Part shown: positions 14,458-22,985 of the stretch, piece by piece
How the letters are laid out: every line of letters begins with the position of its first letter
Position numbering within the stretch: position 1 is the first letter of the stretch
From: SVQP01 sp045650025
GTDB lineage: Bacteria > Bacillota > Clostridia > Oscillospirales > CAG-272
NCBI GenBank assembly: GCA_045650025.1
Contig: JAZRQR010000054.1
Coordinates: forward strand, 1-27,278
Direction: 5' to 3'
DNA length: 27,278 nucleotides
Made by a program: the position numbers and the translations under genes
The notes under the pieces: generated by a model
What the model was told of the DNA's origin: nothing
The model's database searches: none
The model's input: the letters and a program-made list of their open reading frames with translations, nothing else

Positions 14458-14488
14458 AGTAGAACCCACAGAAAGGACAAATACATAT

Positions 14489-14968
14489 ATGAAAATGACA
14501 GTAACACACCCCGAATACGGTGAAATACGTTTGGATTGGGGCTTTTGGACGGGCAAATACACCCTGTATTTCAACGGCAACGAGCTACCCAAAACCGGCA
14601 AGCGATCCTTTGCCTACACCGATCCCGAAAGCGGTAAGTCGGTTGCCATTATAGTTGGCGGCAATATTTTTAAGGGGCACGCCATCTCCATCGGAACCGA
14701 ATACATCATTATGTCCCCTGCCGCAAAATGGTATGACATTGTGTTCGCCATCATCCCTGCCTTGATCCTCTTCTTTTTTGTAGGCGGCGCAATTGGCGGC
14801 GGTTTGGGCGGTGCCTTTGGCTTCCTCGGCTTGTTTTTGATCACCAATGCAACCGGCATCGGCAAAAAGGCACTGTACTGCCTTGCGTTCAGTGCCATCA
14901 GCGCAGCGGTCGGTCTGCTGGTGAGCATATTGGTCAGCATGCTGTACATCGCCCTTGGTTTGGCGTAA
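14489..14968 (+). CDS. Membrane protein with N-terminal soluble beta domain, unknown function
   Basis: I recognise no family. Residues 1-80 look like a small soluble beta domain with repeated short strands (GEIRLDWGFWTGKYTLYFNG). Residues about 82-155 are strongly hydrophobic, with three or four helices including a Gly-rich one (GGAIGGGLGGAFG). No signal peptide is seen, so the N-terminal domain probably faces the cytoplasm. GAAAGGA stands 11 bases before the ATG; a second ATG two codons later (14495) is possible. Likely driven by the ECF-type promoter upstream, which would suggest a cell-envelope stress role (inference). Flanked by its own terminator. Confidence 0.65.
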   Translation: MKMTVTHPEYGEIRLDWGFWTGKYTLYFNGNELPKTGKRSFAYTDPESGKSVAIIVGGNIFKGHAISIGTEYIIMSPAAKWYDIVFAIIPALILFFFVGGAIGGGLGGAFGFLGLFLITNATGIGKKALYCLAFSAISAAVGLLVSILVSMLYIALGLA

Positions 14969-14981
14969 CAATCTAAGTTAT

Positions 14982-15016
14982 AAGCGGGTGCTTTGTTCAC
15001 CCGCTTGTTGTTTTGT
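14982..15016 (+). terminator. Intrinsic terminator
   Basis: AAGCGGGTG/CACCCGCTT perfect stem with a 7-base loop and a GTTGTTTTG tail. Confidence 0.85.
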
Positions 15017-15025
15017 CCGCCCACA

Positions 15026-15054
15026 TTGACAAATCCATTCTTTTTTGCTATAAT
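15026..15054 (+). promoter_or_regulatory. Promoter of ktrB-ktrA
   Basis: TTGACA (15026-15031), a 17-base spacer, TATAAT (15049-15054). Perfect consensus, 43 bases before the start codon. Confidence 0.87.
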
Positions 15055-15097
15055 AACGTTATATCCGATTCCAAAATCGAAGCAAAGAGGAAACGCT

Positions 15098-16456
15098 ATG
15101 AAACGAAAAACGCGATTTTCTTTCTCAACCACGCACCTGATCCTGCTCAGCTTCTTGGGTGTGTTAGCGGTGGGCACGCTGCTCTTATCCTTGCCCATCA
15201 GCACCAAGAGCGGCGAGAGCGTGCCGTTTATCGACGCGCTGTTCACCGCCACCACCGCCACCTGTGTGACCGGCTTGACTACACTTTCCACGCACCAAAC
15301 CTGGAGCGTGTTCGGGCAAATCGTGATCCTGTTGCTGATCCAGATCGGCGGTCTTGGTCTGATTACCATCATGGGCGCCATCTCGCTGCTTTTGCACCGC
15401 AAAATGGGACTGGGCGACCGCTTTTTGCTCAAGGATGCGTTTAATCTCAATACCCTTTCGGGGCTGGGCACCTTTGTCAAGCGTGTGGTACTTGGCACGC
15501 TGGCGGTAGAAGGCATCGGCGCGCTGCTTTATATGACCGTGTTGATTCCCGAGTATGGGCTGCGCGGCATCTGGCTCTCGGTCTTTACCGCCGTCTCCGC
15601 CTTTTGCAACGCAGGCATTGACTTATTCGGCGACGTCAGCCTGAGCGCATATGCCACACACCCCTTGATCAACGCGGTCACCATGGCATTGATCGTCACG
15701 GGCGGTCTTGGCTTTGTGGTCTGGTGGGACGTGCTGCACGTCATCCGCTACGTGGGCAAGCGCAAGCGTCCGCTTTCCTACCTGACGCTGCAATCCAAAA
15801 TCACCCTTTGCTCCACTGCCCTTTTGCTGACGCTGGGCTTTGCGGCATTCCTGACCCTGGAATGGGGCAATCCCGCCACGCTGGGCGCGCATACGCTGCC
15901 CGACAAGCTGCAGCTGGCGTTGTTTCAATCGGTCACCACAAGAACCGCAGGATTTTACACCGTTCCCCAAGAGGCGCTGACCACCCCGTCTGCGCTGGTC
16001 TCTATGCTGCTGATGTTTATAGGCGGCTCTCCCGTGGGTACGGCAGGCGGCATTAAGACAGTCACCTTTGCCATTCTGATTGCCAAGGCGGCAAGTGCCA
16101 TTCGCGGAAACGACCGCGTTTCCCTGTTTGGCAGAACCGTTAAGGACGAGGCGATTGGCAAAGCCGTTGCGGTTTGCATGACCTCCTTTAGCATTATGGC
16201 GCTGGCAACGCTGGGGATCTCCCTGGTCACCTCCGCGCCCTTGACCGATATTTTATACGAAACGGTCAGCGCCACGGCAACCGTTGGCTTGACCCGTGCA
16301 CTCACTCCTACCTTGAATACGGTGGGAAAGCTGATTGTGATCGTCACCATGTACCTGGGACGTGTGGGCCCCATCTCGCTTGCCGTTGCCTTTACCGTGG
16401 GCGCAGGCAAACAAAATTTGATTGAAGATCCGACCGAGGATATTCACGTCGGATAG
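15098..16456 (+). CDS. ktrB: KtrB/TrkH-family potassium uptake membrane subunit
   Basis: A 452-residue integral membrane protein made of four helix-pore-helix repeats. The four selectivity-filter segments are visible: TTATCVTGL, SAFCNAGIDLF, TTRTAGFYT and SATATVGLTR, each with the filter Gly. The length matches KtrB (about 450) rather than the longer TrkH with extra N-terminal helices. It imports K+, usually Na+-dependent, under control of the cytoplasmic KtrA ring. I chose ATG 15098 with AGAGGA upstream; the frame is open from 14993 but that part reads through a terminator and the promoter. KtrA follows after 13 bases. Confidence 0.93.
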   Translation: MKRKTRFSFSTTHLILLSFLGVLAVGTLLLSLPISTKSGESVPFIDALFTATTATCVTGLTTLSTHQTWSVFGQIVILLLIQIGGLGLITIMGAISLLLHRKMGLGDRFLLKDAFNLNTLSGLGTFVKRVVLGTLAVEGIGALLYMTVLIPEYGLRGIWLSVFTAVSAFCNAGIDLFGDVSLSAYATHPLINAVTMALIVTGGLGFVVWWDVLHVIRYVGKRKRPLSYLTLQSKITLCSTALLLTLGFAAFLTLEWGNPATLGAHTLPDKLQLALFQSVTTRTAGFYTVPQEALTTPSALVSMLLMFIGGSPVGTAGGIKTVTFAILIAKAASAIRGNDRVSLFGRTVKDEAIGKAVAVCMTSFSIMALATLGISLVTSAPLTDILYETVSATATVGLTRALTPTLNTVGKLIVIVTMYLGRVGPISLAVAFTVGAGKQNLIEDPTEDIHVG

Positions 16457-16469
16457 GAAGGATAACAGT

Positions 16470-17120
16470 ATGGCAAACAAAAAATCCTATGCAATTATTG
16501 GTCTGGGCAGATACGGCAAGGCGGTTGCGCGTGAGCTTTTGCAGAACGGTGCCGAGGTGCTGGCGATTGATGCAGATCCCGAGGTGGTCAATACCGTGGC
16601 ACGTGCCATTCCCCATTGCAAGTGCGCCGATATTACCAATATTGACACCATCAAGCAGCTGGGCATTGCGGATATGGATGCCGTGATCATTGCCATTGCC
16701 AGCAATCTGGAAGCCAGCGTCATGGCAACCATGCTGTGCAAGGAGGCAGGCGTCAAGCACGTGATCGTCAAATGCGCCAACAAGCTGCACCAGCGCATGC
16801 TGCTCAAGATCGGCGCGGATGAGGTTACCTTCCCCGAGCATGAATCCGGCGTACGCCTTGCCAAAAACTTGGTCAGCGCGGGCTTTGTGGATATTGCCGA
16901 GCTTTCGGATGACGTTTCGATCGTGGAGCTGGAGGTCAAGGACGAATGGGAGGGCAAAACGCTGATTGAGCTGAGCCTGCGTCGCAAATACGGCATCAAC
17001 GTCGTAGGCATTCGCAAGCAGGACAAGCTGATCACCAACATCGACCCCGAAATGATCTTGCGCAAGGAAATGACGTTGGTGGTCATTGCAAACAAGCAAT
17101 CGCTCAAGAAGTTATCCTGA
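16470..17120 (+). CDS. ktrA: KtrA-type RCK/TrkA regulatory subunit of potassium uptake
   Basis: This cytoplasmic protein (216 residues) has an N-terminal RCK domain (about 1-135) with the nucleotide motif YAIIGLGRYGKAVA and the acidic DAD that closes the second strand, and a C-terminal TrkA-C domain (about 138-216, with SIVELEVKDEWEGKTLIEL). It forms an octameric ring that gates KtrB in response to ATP/ADP or NAD(H), and in some species c-di-AMP through TrkA-C. AGGAAGGA upstream supports ATG 16470. A terminator follows within 50 bases. Confidence 0.93.
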   Translation: MANKKSYAIIGLGRYGKAVARELLQNGAEVLAIDADPEVVNTVARAIPHCKCADITNIDTIKQLGIADMDAVIIAIASNLEASVMATMLCKEAGVKHVIVKCANKLHQRMLLKIGADEVTFPEHESGVRLAKNLVSAGFVDIAELSDDVSIVELEVKDEWEGKTLIELSLRRKYGINVVGIRKQDKLITNIDPEMILRKEMTLVVIANKQSLKKLS

Positions 17121-17165
17121 TTCATTGTAATTTTTCACAATTCTTTTCTTAGAATAAGCACAAAG

Positions 17166-17205
17166 ATAGTCAAGGTTTTTGCATGCCAAAGCCTTGACTA
17201 TTTTT
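17166..17205 (+). terminator. Terminator of ktrBA overlapping the pyr promoter
   Basis: ATAGTCAAGG/CCTTGACTAT perfect 10-bp stem with a T5 tail. The 3' arm contains the -35 element of the pyrimidine promoter. Confidence 0.85.
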
Positions 17206-17222
17206 GATAATTATGGTATAAT
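17194..17222 (+). promoter_or_regulatory. Promoter of the pyrimidine operon
   Basis: TTGACT (17194-17199), a 17-base spacer, TATAAT (17217-17222). Transcription would begin near 17229. Confidence 0.8.
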
Positions 17223-17228
17223 ATTTAG

Positions 17229-17470
17229 GATGTGAAAATAGGACTTGCGGCAAGGTGCTTCGGGCAGTTTGGCGATGCATTCAAGAACGCGGCAAGGCCA
17301 AGGCTTCACACAACAAATTCTGTCCGAGGCAGCTTGGTCGGCGCAGACAATATTTCGGTGAGTCAGCTTATTGGGGCTCGCTATCTGTGGTCGCGCCCTG
17401 AGCATCTGCTTTTGGCACGGCTATTTTAGCTTTTTAAGCCCTACAGACCCATAGAAAGGAACTTACGCAC
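17229..17470 (+). other. Long leader of the pyrimidine operon, possible regulatory RNA
   Basis: About 240 bases separate the likely transcription start from pyrC. The leader can form several stems, for example TGTC/GACA enclosing CGA/TCG at 17329-17350. Close to its end is a short, weak GGCTA/TAGCT stem followed by TTTT (17419-17435) that could act as an attenuator. I do not see the PyrR-binding (AGAGAGGCT-like) motif. A 65-codon frame opens with GTG 17232 and stops inside the weak stem (17427-17429), but it has no ribosome site of note, so I do not call it a gene. Confidence 0.45.
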
Positions 17471-18715
17471 ATGACACTGTTTACAAACGCTTGCTTGTTT
17501 GATAACGGCCGCCTCGTCCACAAGGATGCTGTCCTTGCGGATGGTGCTTTGTCTTTCTTTGCTCCTAACAGCATCGCCATCGATGCTGCTGACACTGTTT
17601 TCCATAATTGTTATATTTTTCCCGGTTTTTGTGATGTGCATGTGCATCTTCGCGAGCCGGGCTTTTCTTATAAAGAAACCATTGCCACGGGTACGGCGGC
17701 AGCGGCACGCGGCGGTTACACCGCGGTGTGCAGTATGCCCAACCTCAACCCGGTGCCCGACAGCATTGAGCACCTGTCCGAGCAGCTGACGATCATCGAA
17801 CGCGACGCGGTCATCGACGTTTACCCCTTGGGGGCGTTGACGGTCGGACAAGCCGGCGAGATTGCGGCGGATCTGGAGGGCATGGCGCCTTACGCCATTG
17901 CTTACTCGGATGACGGACGCGGCGTGCAAAGCACCGAGATGATGGAGCAGCTGATGAAGCGCGCCAAAGCACTTGGTAAGGTGGTGGTTGCGCACTGCGA
18001 GGACAATTCCCTTCTGCGCGGTGGCTATATTCACGACGGCGAATACGCCAAGGCGCACGGACACCGCGGCATTTGCTCCGAGAGCGAATGGGGTCCGATC
18101 AAGCGCGACTTAGAGCTTGCCGAGAAGATCGGCTGTGCCTACCACGTCTGCCACATTTCCACCAAGGAAAGCGTGCAGCTCATTCGCCAGGCAAAGGCGC
18201 GCGGCGTCAACGTCACCTGCGAAACGGGGCCGCACTACTTAACGCTTTGCGATGACGACCTGCAAGAGCACGGTCGCTTTAAAATGAATCCCCCGCTTCG
18301 CTCGGCAGCCGACAAAGCCGCGCTGATCGAGGGCGTCAAGGACGGCACGATCGACATGATCGCCACCGACCACGCGCCGCACTCGTGGGAGGAAAAGAGC
18401 CGCGGACTTGAAAAGAGCGCGATGGGTGTTGTGGGTCTTGAAACCGCCTTCCCCGTGCTGTACACCTACTTAATCAAGCCCGGCGTGGTGAGCTTAGAGC
18501 GCATCGTGGAAATGATGACGAGTGCTCCGCGCGAGCGATTCGGCATAAGCCGGGGCGAGCAATCCTTTACCGTTTGGCAATGCGACGACGCATATGCCGT
18601 TGATCCCGAAACATTCGTTACCAAGGGGCGCGCGACTCCTTTCGCAGGACACGAGCTCTACGGAACTTGCATCACAACCATTCACGGAGGTAAAATCGTA
18701 TGGAAAATCAAATGA
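17471..18715 (+). CDS. pyrC: Dihydroorotase
   Basis: A 414-residue class I dihydroorotase, which cyclises N-carbamoyl-aspartate to dihydroorotate. Metal ligands can be placed: H57 and H59 in DVHVHLREPG, the Asp of AYSDDG, H175 in AHCEDN, H228 in CHISTKE and the catalytic D300 in ATDHAPH. GAAAGGA upstream supports ATG 17471. It is first in the operon, and its end overlaps carA by 16 bases, a sign of translational coupling. Confidence 0.95.
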   Translation: MTLFTNACLFDNGRLVHKDAVLADGALSFFAPNSIAIDAADTVFHNCYIFPGFCDVHVHLREPGFSYKETIATGTAAAARGGYTAVCSMPNLNPVPDSIEHLSEQLTIIERDAVIDVYPLGALTVGQAGEIAADLEGMAPYAIAYSDDGRGVQSTEMMEQLMKRAKALGKVVVAHCEDNSLLRGGYIHDGEYAKAHGHRGICSESEWGPIKRDLELAEKIGCAYHVCHISTKESVQLIRQAKARGVNVTCETGPHYLTLCDDDLQEHGRFKMNPPLRSAADKAALIEGVKDGTIDMIATDHAPHSWEEKSRGLEKSAMGVVGLETAFPVLYTYLIKPGVVSLERIVEMMTSAPRERFGISRGEQSFTVWQCDDAYAVDPETFVTKGRATPFAGHELYGTCITTIHGGKIVWKIK

Positions 18716-19794
18716 ACATCAAACTCGTACTTGAAGACGGCAGCGAATTCCCCGGCTACAGCTTTGGTGACACCGGTGTGCGCGACCGCGTTTGTAACGT
18801 GGTATTCAACACCTCGATGGTAGGCTACCAGGAGATCGTTTCCGATCCCGCTTACGCCGACCAATTTGTTGTGATGACCTACACGCTGATCGGTAACTAC
18901 GGCATGACCGAGGAAGACTACGAATCCAAATCTCTTGCCATTGGCGGCTTGATCGTGCGCGAATACAACGACCAGCCCTCTAACTTCCGCTACACCAAGA
19001 CCCTGGAAGAGGTGATGTGCGAGCACCACATCCCCGGCATCTGGGGCATTGATACCAGAATGCTGACCAGAAAGCTGCGCGACCACGGCAGCAGCATGCG
19101 CGGCATCCTGACCAGCACCTACACCACCACCGCGTCCGCTTTGGCAATGATCCGCGTGACCCCCGAGCCCACCGATGCAGTAGCACGCGTGAGCTGCAAG
19201 AAGCGCTGGTACACCAGAACCGCCAACGCCAAGCACAACATTGTGGCAATTGACTGCGGCATGAAGACCAACATCGTGCGTATGCTGACCGCAAAGGGCT
19301 GCAACGTTACGGTGGTTCCCTACAACACCACGCCCGCCCAGATCGAGGCGCTGGGTCCCGACGGCGTGATCGTTTCCAGCGGCCCCGGTAACCCCGAGCA
19401 CGCAACTGCCGTGATCGACTGCGTCAAGGAGATCTATGGCAAGTATCCCATCTTCGGCATTGGTCTGGGCTGCCAGCTGCTCTGCCTTGCCAAGGGCGCT
19501 AAGATCGTTGCCCTGCCTCACGGTCACCGCGGCGGCGCACCCGTTCGCTGCACCGAGGACGGCAAGATCACCAGCACCGCACAGAACCACGCTTACGCTG
19601 TGGACCGTGACAGCCTTGCAGGTACCGGCATTTCGGTTCTGTACGAAAACGTCACCGATCTGAGCGTGGAGGGCGTGATCGATGCACCGAGCAAGATGAT
19701 CGGCGTGCAGTTCGCACCCGAAAGCGCACCCGGTCCGCAGGACAACTACGCGCTCTTTGATCGTTTCATTACCATGATGGAGGAGGATAACTGA
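18700..19794 (+). CDS. carA: Carbamoyl-phosphate synthase small subunit with degenerate glutaminase site
   Basis: The protein (364 residues) has the CarA N-terminal domain (FNTSMVGYQEI near 36-46) and a class I amidotransferase domain (about 180-360). CarA normally splits glutamine and passes ammonia to CarB. Here the nucleophile elbow reads GIGLGCQL in place of GICLGHQL, so Gly255 stands where E. coli has Cys269. The second catalytic motif reads FAPESAPGP in place of GHPEASPGP, so Ala339 stands where E. coli has His353. Glu341 is kept. Both changes share the same 14-residue offset to E. coli, which supports the alignment. Related substrate-pocket segments also differ (GHRGGAPV, QNHAYAVD). 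The fold seems intact and the gene sits tightly between pyrC and carB, so it is not decaying. A structural, ammonia-dependent role is inferred. GGAGG precedes ATG 18700. Confidence 0.92.
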   Translation: MENQMNIKLVLEDGSEFPGYSFGDTGVRDRVCNVVFNTSMVGYQEIVSDPAYADQFVVMTYTLIGNYGMTEEDYESKSLAIGGLIVREYNDQPSNFRYTKTLEEVMCEHHIPGIWGIDTRMLTRKLRDHGSSMRGILTSTYTTTASALAMIRVTPEPTDAVARVSCKKRWYTRTANAKHNIVAIDCGMKTNIVRMLTAKGCNVTVVPYNTTPAQIEALGPDGVIVSSGPGNPEHATAVIDCVKEIYGKYPIFGIGLGCQLLCLAKGAKIVALPHGHRGGAPVRCTEDGKITSTAQNHAYAVDRDSLAGTGISVLYENVTDLSVEGVIDAPSKMIGVQFAPESAPGPQDNYALFDRFITMMEEDN

Positions 19795-19795
19795 T

Positions 19796-22700
19796 ATGCC
19801 TAAGAGAACAGACATAAAGAAGGTACTTGTAATTGGCTCCGGCCCGATCGTCATCGGCCAGGCTGCCGAATTTGACTATGCAGGCACGCAGGCTTGCCTT
19901 GCACTCAAGGAAGAGGGCTATGAGGTTATCCTGTGCAACTCCAACCCCGCAACCATTATGACCGACACCACCATTGCCGATAAGGTGTACATGGAGCCCC
20001 TGACGCTGGAATACGTTGCACGTGTCATTCGTCACGAGCGTCCCGATGCAATCGTTCCCGGTATCGGCGGTCAGACCGGTCTGAACCTGGCTATGCAGCT
20101 GGAAAAGAAGGGCATTCTGCGCGAGTGCGAATGCGAGCTGCTTGGCACCTGCGGCACCAGCATTGGGCGCGCCGAGGACAGAGAGCTCTTTAAGCAGCTT
20201 TGCGAGGAGCTGGGTGAGCCCGTTCTCCCCTCTCTGATTGCAAACACCATGGAAGAGGGTCTGGCAGCCGCTAAGGAGATCGGCTACCCTGTCGTGCTTC
20301 GTCCCGCATTTACTCTGGGCGGCACCGGCGGCGGCTTTGCAGACAATGAGCAGGAATTCATTGACATTATGAAGAACGCGCTGCAGCTCTCCCCCGTACA
20401 TCAGGTACTGGTTGAGAAGAGCATCAAGGGCTACAAGGAGATCGAATACGAGGTCATGCGCGATGCAAACGACACCGCCATTGCCATTTGTAACATGGAA
20501 AACGTAGACCCCGTTGGTATCCACACCGGTGACTCGATCGTAGTTTGCCCCTGCCAGACGCTGACCAACAAGGAATCCCACATGCTGCGTGACAGTGCAC
20601 TCAAGATCATTCGTGCGCTCAAGATCGAGGGCGGCTGCAACGTACAGTTCGCACTTGACCCCCATTCCTTCAGCTACTACCTCATCGAGGTGAACCCCCG
20701 CGTATCCCGTTCCTCCGCGCTTGCATCCAAGGCAAGTGGCTACCCCATTGCCCGCGTTACCGCTAAGATCGCGGTTGGTATGACGCTGGACGAGATCAAG
20801 ATCGGTAATATTCTCGCAGCTTGCGAGCCCGCGCTTGACTACGTGGTTACCAAGATGCCCCGTTTCCCCTTCGACAAGTTCGTTTCCGCAAACAACAAGC
20901 TCTCCACCCAGATGAAGGCAACCGGTGAGGTCATGAGCCTTGGCCGCACCTTTGAAGAGAGCCTTCTTAAGGCAGTGCGCTCGCTGGAGATCGGCGTCAA
21001 CCACATCTACATGAAGAAGTTTGACGAGTACACCCCCGAGCAGCTGATGGCTTACATTGCAGACGGCACCGACGACCGCATTTACGCCATTGCAAAGCTG
21101 CTGGAATACGGCGCTGACTCGGGTCGTATCTGGTCCGCAACCAAGATCGACATCTTCTTCTTGGAAAAGCTGCGCAACATCGTCAACATGCAGTCCGTGG
21201 TCAAGAACAACCCCAAGGATCTGGAGACGCTGCGCCGCGCTAAGAAGATGGGCTTCTCGGATGCTTACATCGCATCTCTTTGGGAGTGCCCCGAGCTGGA
21301 CGTTTGGAACATGCGCCAGCAGAACAACCTCTTCCCCGTTTACAAGATGATCGACACCTGTGCTGCTGAGGCGCAGGGCTACATCCCCTACTTCTACTCC
21401 ACCTACGAGCAGGAAAACGAGAGCATCGTATCCGACCGCAAGAAGGTCGTAGTGCTTGGCTCCGGTCCTATCCGTATCGGTCAGGGCGTGGAATTTGACT
21501 ACTCCACCGTACACGCCGTCAGCGCAATCCGCCATGCAGGCTACGAGGCGATCGTCATCAACAACAACCCCGAAACCGTTTCCACCGACTACACCTGCTC
21601 CGATAAGCTTTACTTCGAGCCTCTGTGCGTAGAGGACGTTATGAACATTCTGCACCTGGAGAAGCCCGAGGGCGTGATTGCCAGCCTTGGCGGTCAGACC
21701 GCGATCAACCTGGCAGCTCCCCTGACCGAGCGCGGCGTTAAGCTGATCGGTACCGATTGCGAGGCAATTGAAAAGGCAGAAAACCGCGATGCATTTGAAA
21801 AGGTGCTCTCCTCCCTGGGCATTCCGCAGCCTAAGGGTAAGGCTGTAACCGTGATCGAGGACGGCGTACGCGCTGCAGCAGAGATCGGCTACCCCGTACT
21901 GGTTCGCCCCTCCTTCGTGCTTGGCGGACGCGCTATGCAGATCGTGGCAGACGAACAGCAGCTGCGCACCTACCTGCACACCGCCGTTGAGATCGACGAG
22001 GACAAGCCCGTTCTGGTTGACAAGTACATCCAGGGTAAGGAGGTTGAGGTTGACGCAGTTTGCGACGGCACCGACGTATTCGTACCCGGTATTATGGAGC
22101 TGGTTGAGAGAACCGGCGTTCACTCGGGTGACTCGATCTCGGTTTATCCCTCCTTCTCGCTTTCCGACAAGGTTAAGAATGCGATTCTGGACTACACCAA
22201 GAAGCTGGGTCTGGCAATCGGCATTGTGGGCCTGTTCAACATTCAGTTTATCGTAGACGAGCACGACGACGTTTACATCATCGAGGTCAACCCCCGTTCC
22301 TCCCGTACCGTTCCCTTCCTTTCCAAGGCAACCGGCTACAGCCTTGCCGATATGGGTACGCTGGTTATGCTGGGGCAGACGCTCAAGATGCAGGGCATCC
22401 ACGAGATCTATCCCGCTGAAAAGAAGCGCTTCTACGTAAAGGCTCCCGCCTTCTCGTTCGCAAAGCTGCGCGGTCTGGACGCTTACCTCTCCCCCGAGAT
22501 GAAGTCCACCGGCGAAGCCATCGGTTACGACAACTCCATGACCCGTGCGCTCTACAAGGCGCTGCAGGCAAGCGGTACTAACGTTGTGAACTACGGTACC
22601 GTACTGGTAACCCTTGCTGACAAGGACAAGGAAGAGGCTCTGCCTCTCATCCGCCGCTTCTACAACATGGGCTTTAACATTCAGGGTACTGCAGGCACCG

Positions 22701-22975
22701 CTAAGTTCCTCAAGGAGCACGGCGTGCGCACCCACGCCCTTGCCAAGATCGGCGACGGCAGCGATGAGATCCCCAACGCCATTCGCGGCGGCTACGTGAC
22801 CTACGTCATCAACACGCGTGACGTCAGCGGCTCGGGCGGCATTTCGGACGGTCAGGAGATCAGACAATGCGCTGTTGAGAACAACGTGACCATCTTTACC
22901 GCGCTGGATACCGTAAAGGTGCTCCTGGACGTACTGGAGGAGACCACGCTGGGTATCTCCACCATTGACTCGTAA
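19796..22975 (+). CDS. carB: Carbamoyl-phosphate synthase large subunit
   Basis: The protein (1059 residues; E. coli 1073) has two homologous ATP-grasp halves. The first (about 1-400) starts with VLVIGSGPIVIGQAAEFDYAG and makes carboxyphosphate. The second (about 550-930) starts VVVLGSGPIRIGQGVEFDYS and phosphorylates carbamate. A linker domain lies between, and the C-terminal MGS-like allosteric domain (about 935-1059, NMGFNIQGTAGTAKFL) binds nucleotide or ornithine effectors in relatives. Each half keeps its EVNPR motif (IEVNPRVSRSS and IEVNPRSSRT). The start is one base after the carA stop. It should bind CarA even though that partner's glutaminase is degenerate. Confidence 0.97.
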   Translation: MPKRTDIKKVLVIGSGPIVIGQAAEFDYAGTQACLALKEEGYEVILCNSNPATIMTDTTIADKVYMEPLTLEYVARVIRHERPDAIVPGIGGQTGLNLAMQLEKKGILRECECELLGTCGTSIGRAEDRELFKQLCEELGEPVLPSLIANTMEEGLAAAKEIGYPVVLRPAFTLGGTGGGFADNEQEFIDIMKNALQLSPVHQVLVEKSIKGYKEIEYEVMRDANDTAIAICNMENVDPVGIHTGDSIVVCPCQTLTNKESHMLRDSALKIIRALKIEGGCNVQFALDPHSFSYYLIEVNPRVSRSSALASKASGYPIARVTAKIAVGMTLDEIKIGNILAACEPALDYVVTKMPRFPFDKFVSANNKLSTQMKATGEVMSLGRTFEESLLKAVRSLEIGVNHIYMKKFDEYTPEQLMAYIADGTDDRIYAIAKLLEYGADSGRIWSATKIDIFFLEKLRNIVNMQSVVKNNPKDLETLRRAKKMGFSDAYIASLWECPELDVWNMRQQNNLFPVYKMIDTCAAEAQGYIPYFYSTYEQENESIVSDRKKVVVLGSGPIRIGQGVEFDYSTVHAVSAIRHAGYEAIVINNNPETVSTDYTCSDKLYFEPLCVEDVMNILHLEKPEGVIASLGGQTAINLAAPLTERGVKLIGTDCEAIEKAENRDAFEKVLSSLGIPQPKGKAVTVIEDGVRAAAEIGYPVLVRPSFVLGGRAMQIVADEQQLRTYLHTAVEIDEDKPVLVDKYIQGKEVEVDAVCDGTDVFVPGIMELVERTGVHSGDSISVYPSFSLSDKVKNAILDYTKKLGLAIGIVGLFNIQFIVDEHDDVYIIEVNPRSSRTVPFLSKATGYSLADMGTLVMLGQTLKMQGIHEIYPAEKKRFYVKAPAFSFAKLRGLDAYLSPEMKSTGEAIGYDNSMTRALYKALQASGTNVVNYGTVLVTLADKDKEEALPLIRRFYNMGFNIQGTAGTAKFLKEHGVRTHALAKIGDGSDEIPNAIRGGYVTYVINTRDVSGSGGISDGQEIRQCAVENNVTIFTALDTVKVLLDVLEETTLGISTIDS

Positions 22976-22985
22976 GGAGACACAT

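Noticed and set aside
14118..14488. CRISPR array in the repeat-rich gap after xpt
   Set aside because: The repeats are short palindromes of unequal length and spacing with no constant spacer size, and there are no cas genes nearby.
17232..17429. 65-codon leader frame before pyrC as a gene
   Set aside because: It starts with GTG only a few bases after the likely transcription start and has no clear ribosome site or family. Kept only as part of the leader observation.
17229..17470. PyrR-binding attenuator or T-box in the pyr leader
   Set aside because: I could not find the PyrR loop motif, or the T-box AGGGTGGNACCGCG sequence, and there is no strong terminator before pyrC.
19471..19473. Cys258 as the CarA nucleophile
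   Set aside because: In class I amidotransferases the nucleophile sits in the tight turn of GxCxG. Cys258 is three residues later, where His of GHQ normally lies, and the catalytic His is also missing, so I do not treat it as a working replacement.
19769..22867. Minus-strand open frame of 1032 codons
   Set aside because: It is the exact shadow of carB on the opposite strand, caused by codon bias. No ribosome site or recognisable domain is present, and the plus-strand product is unmistakable.
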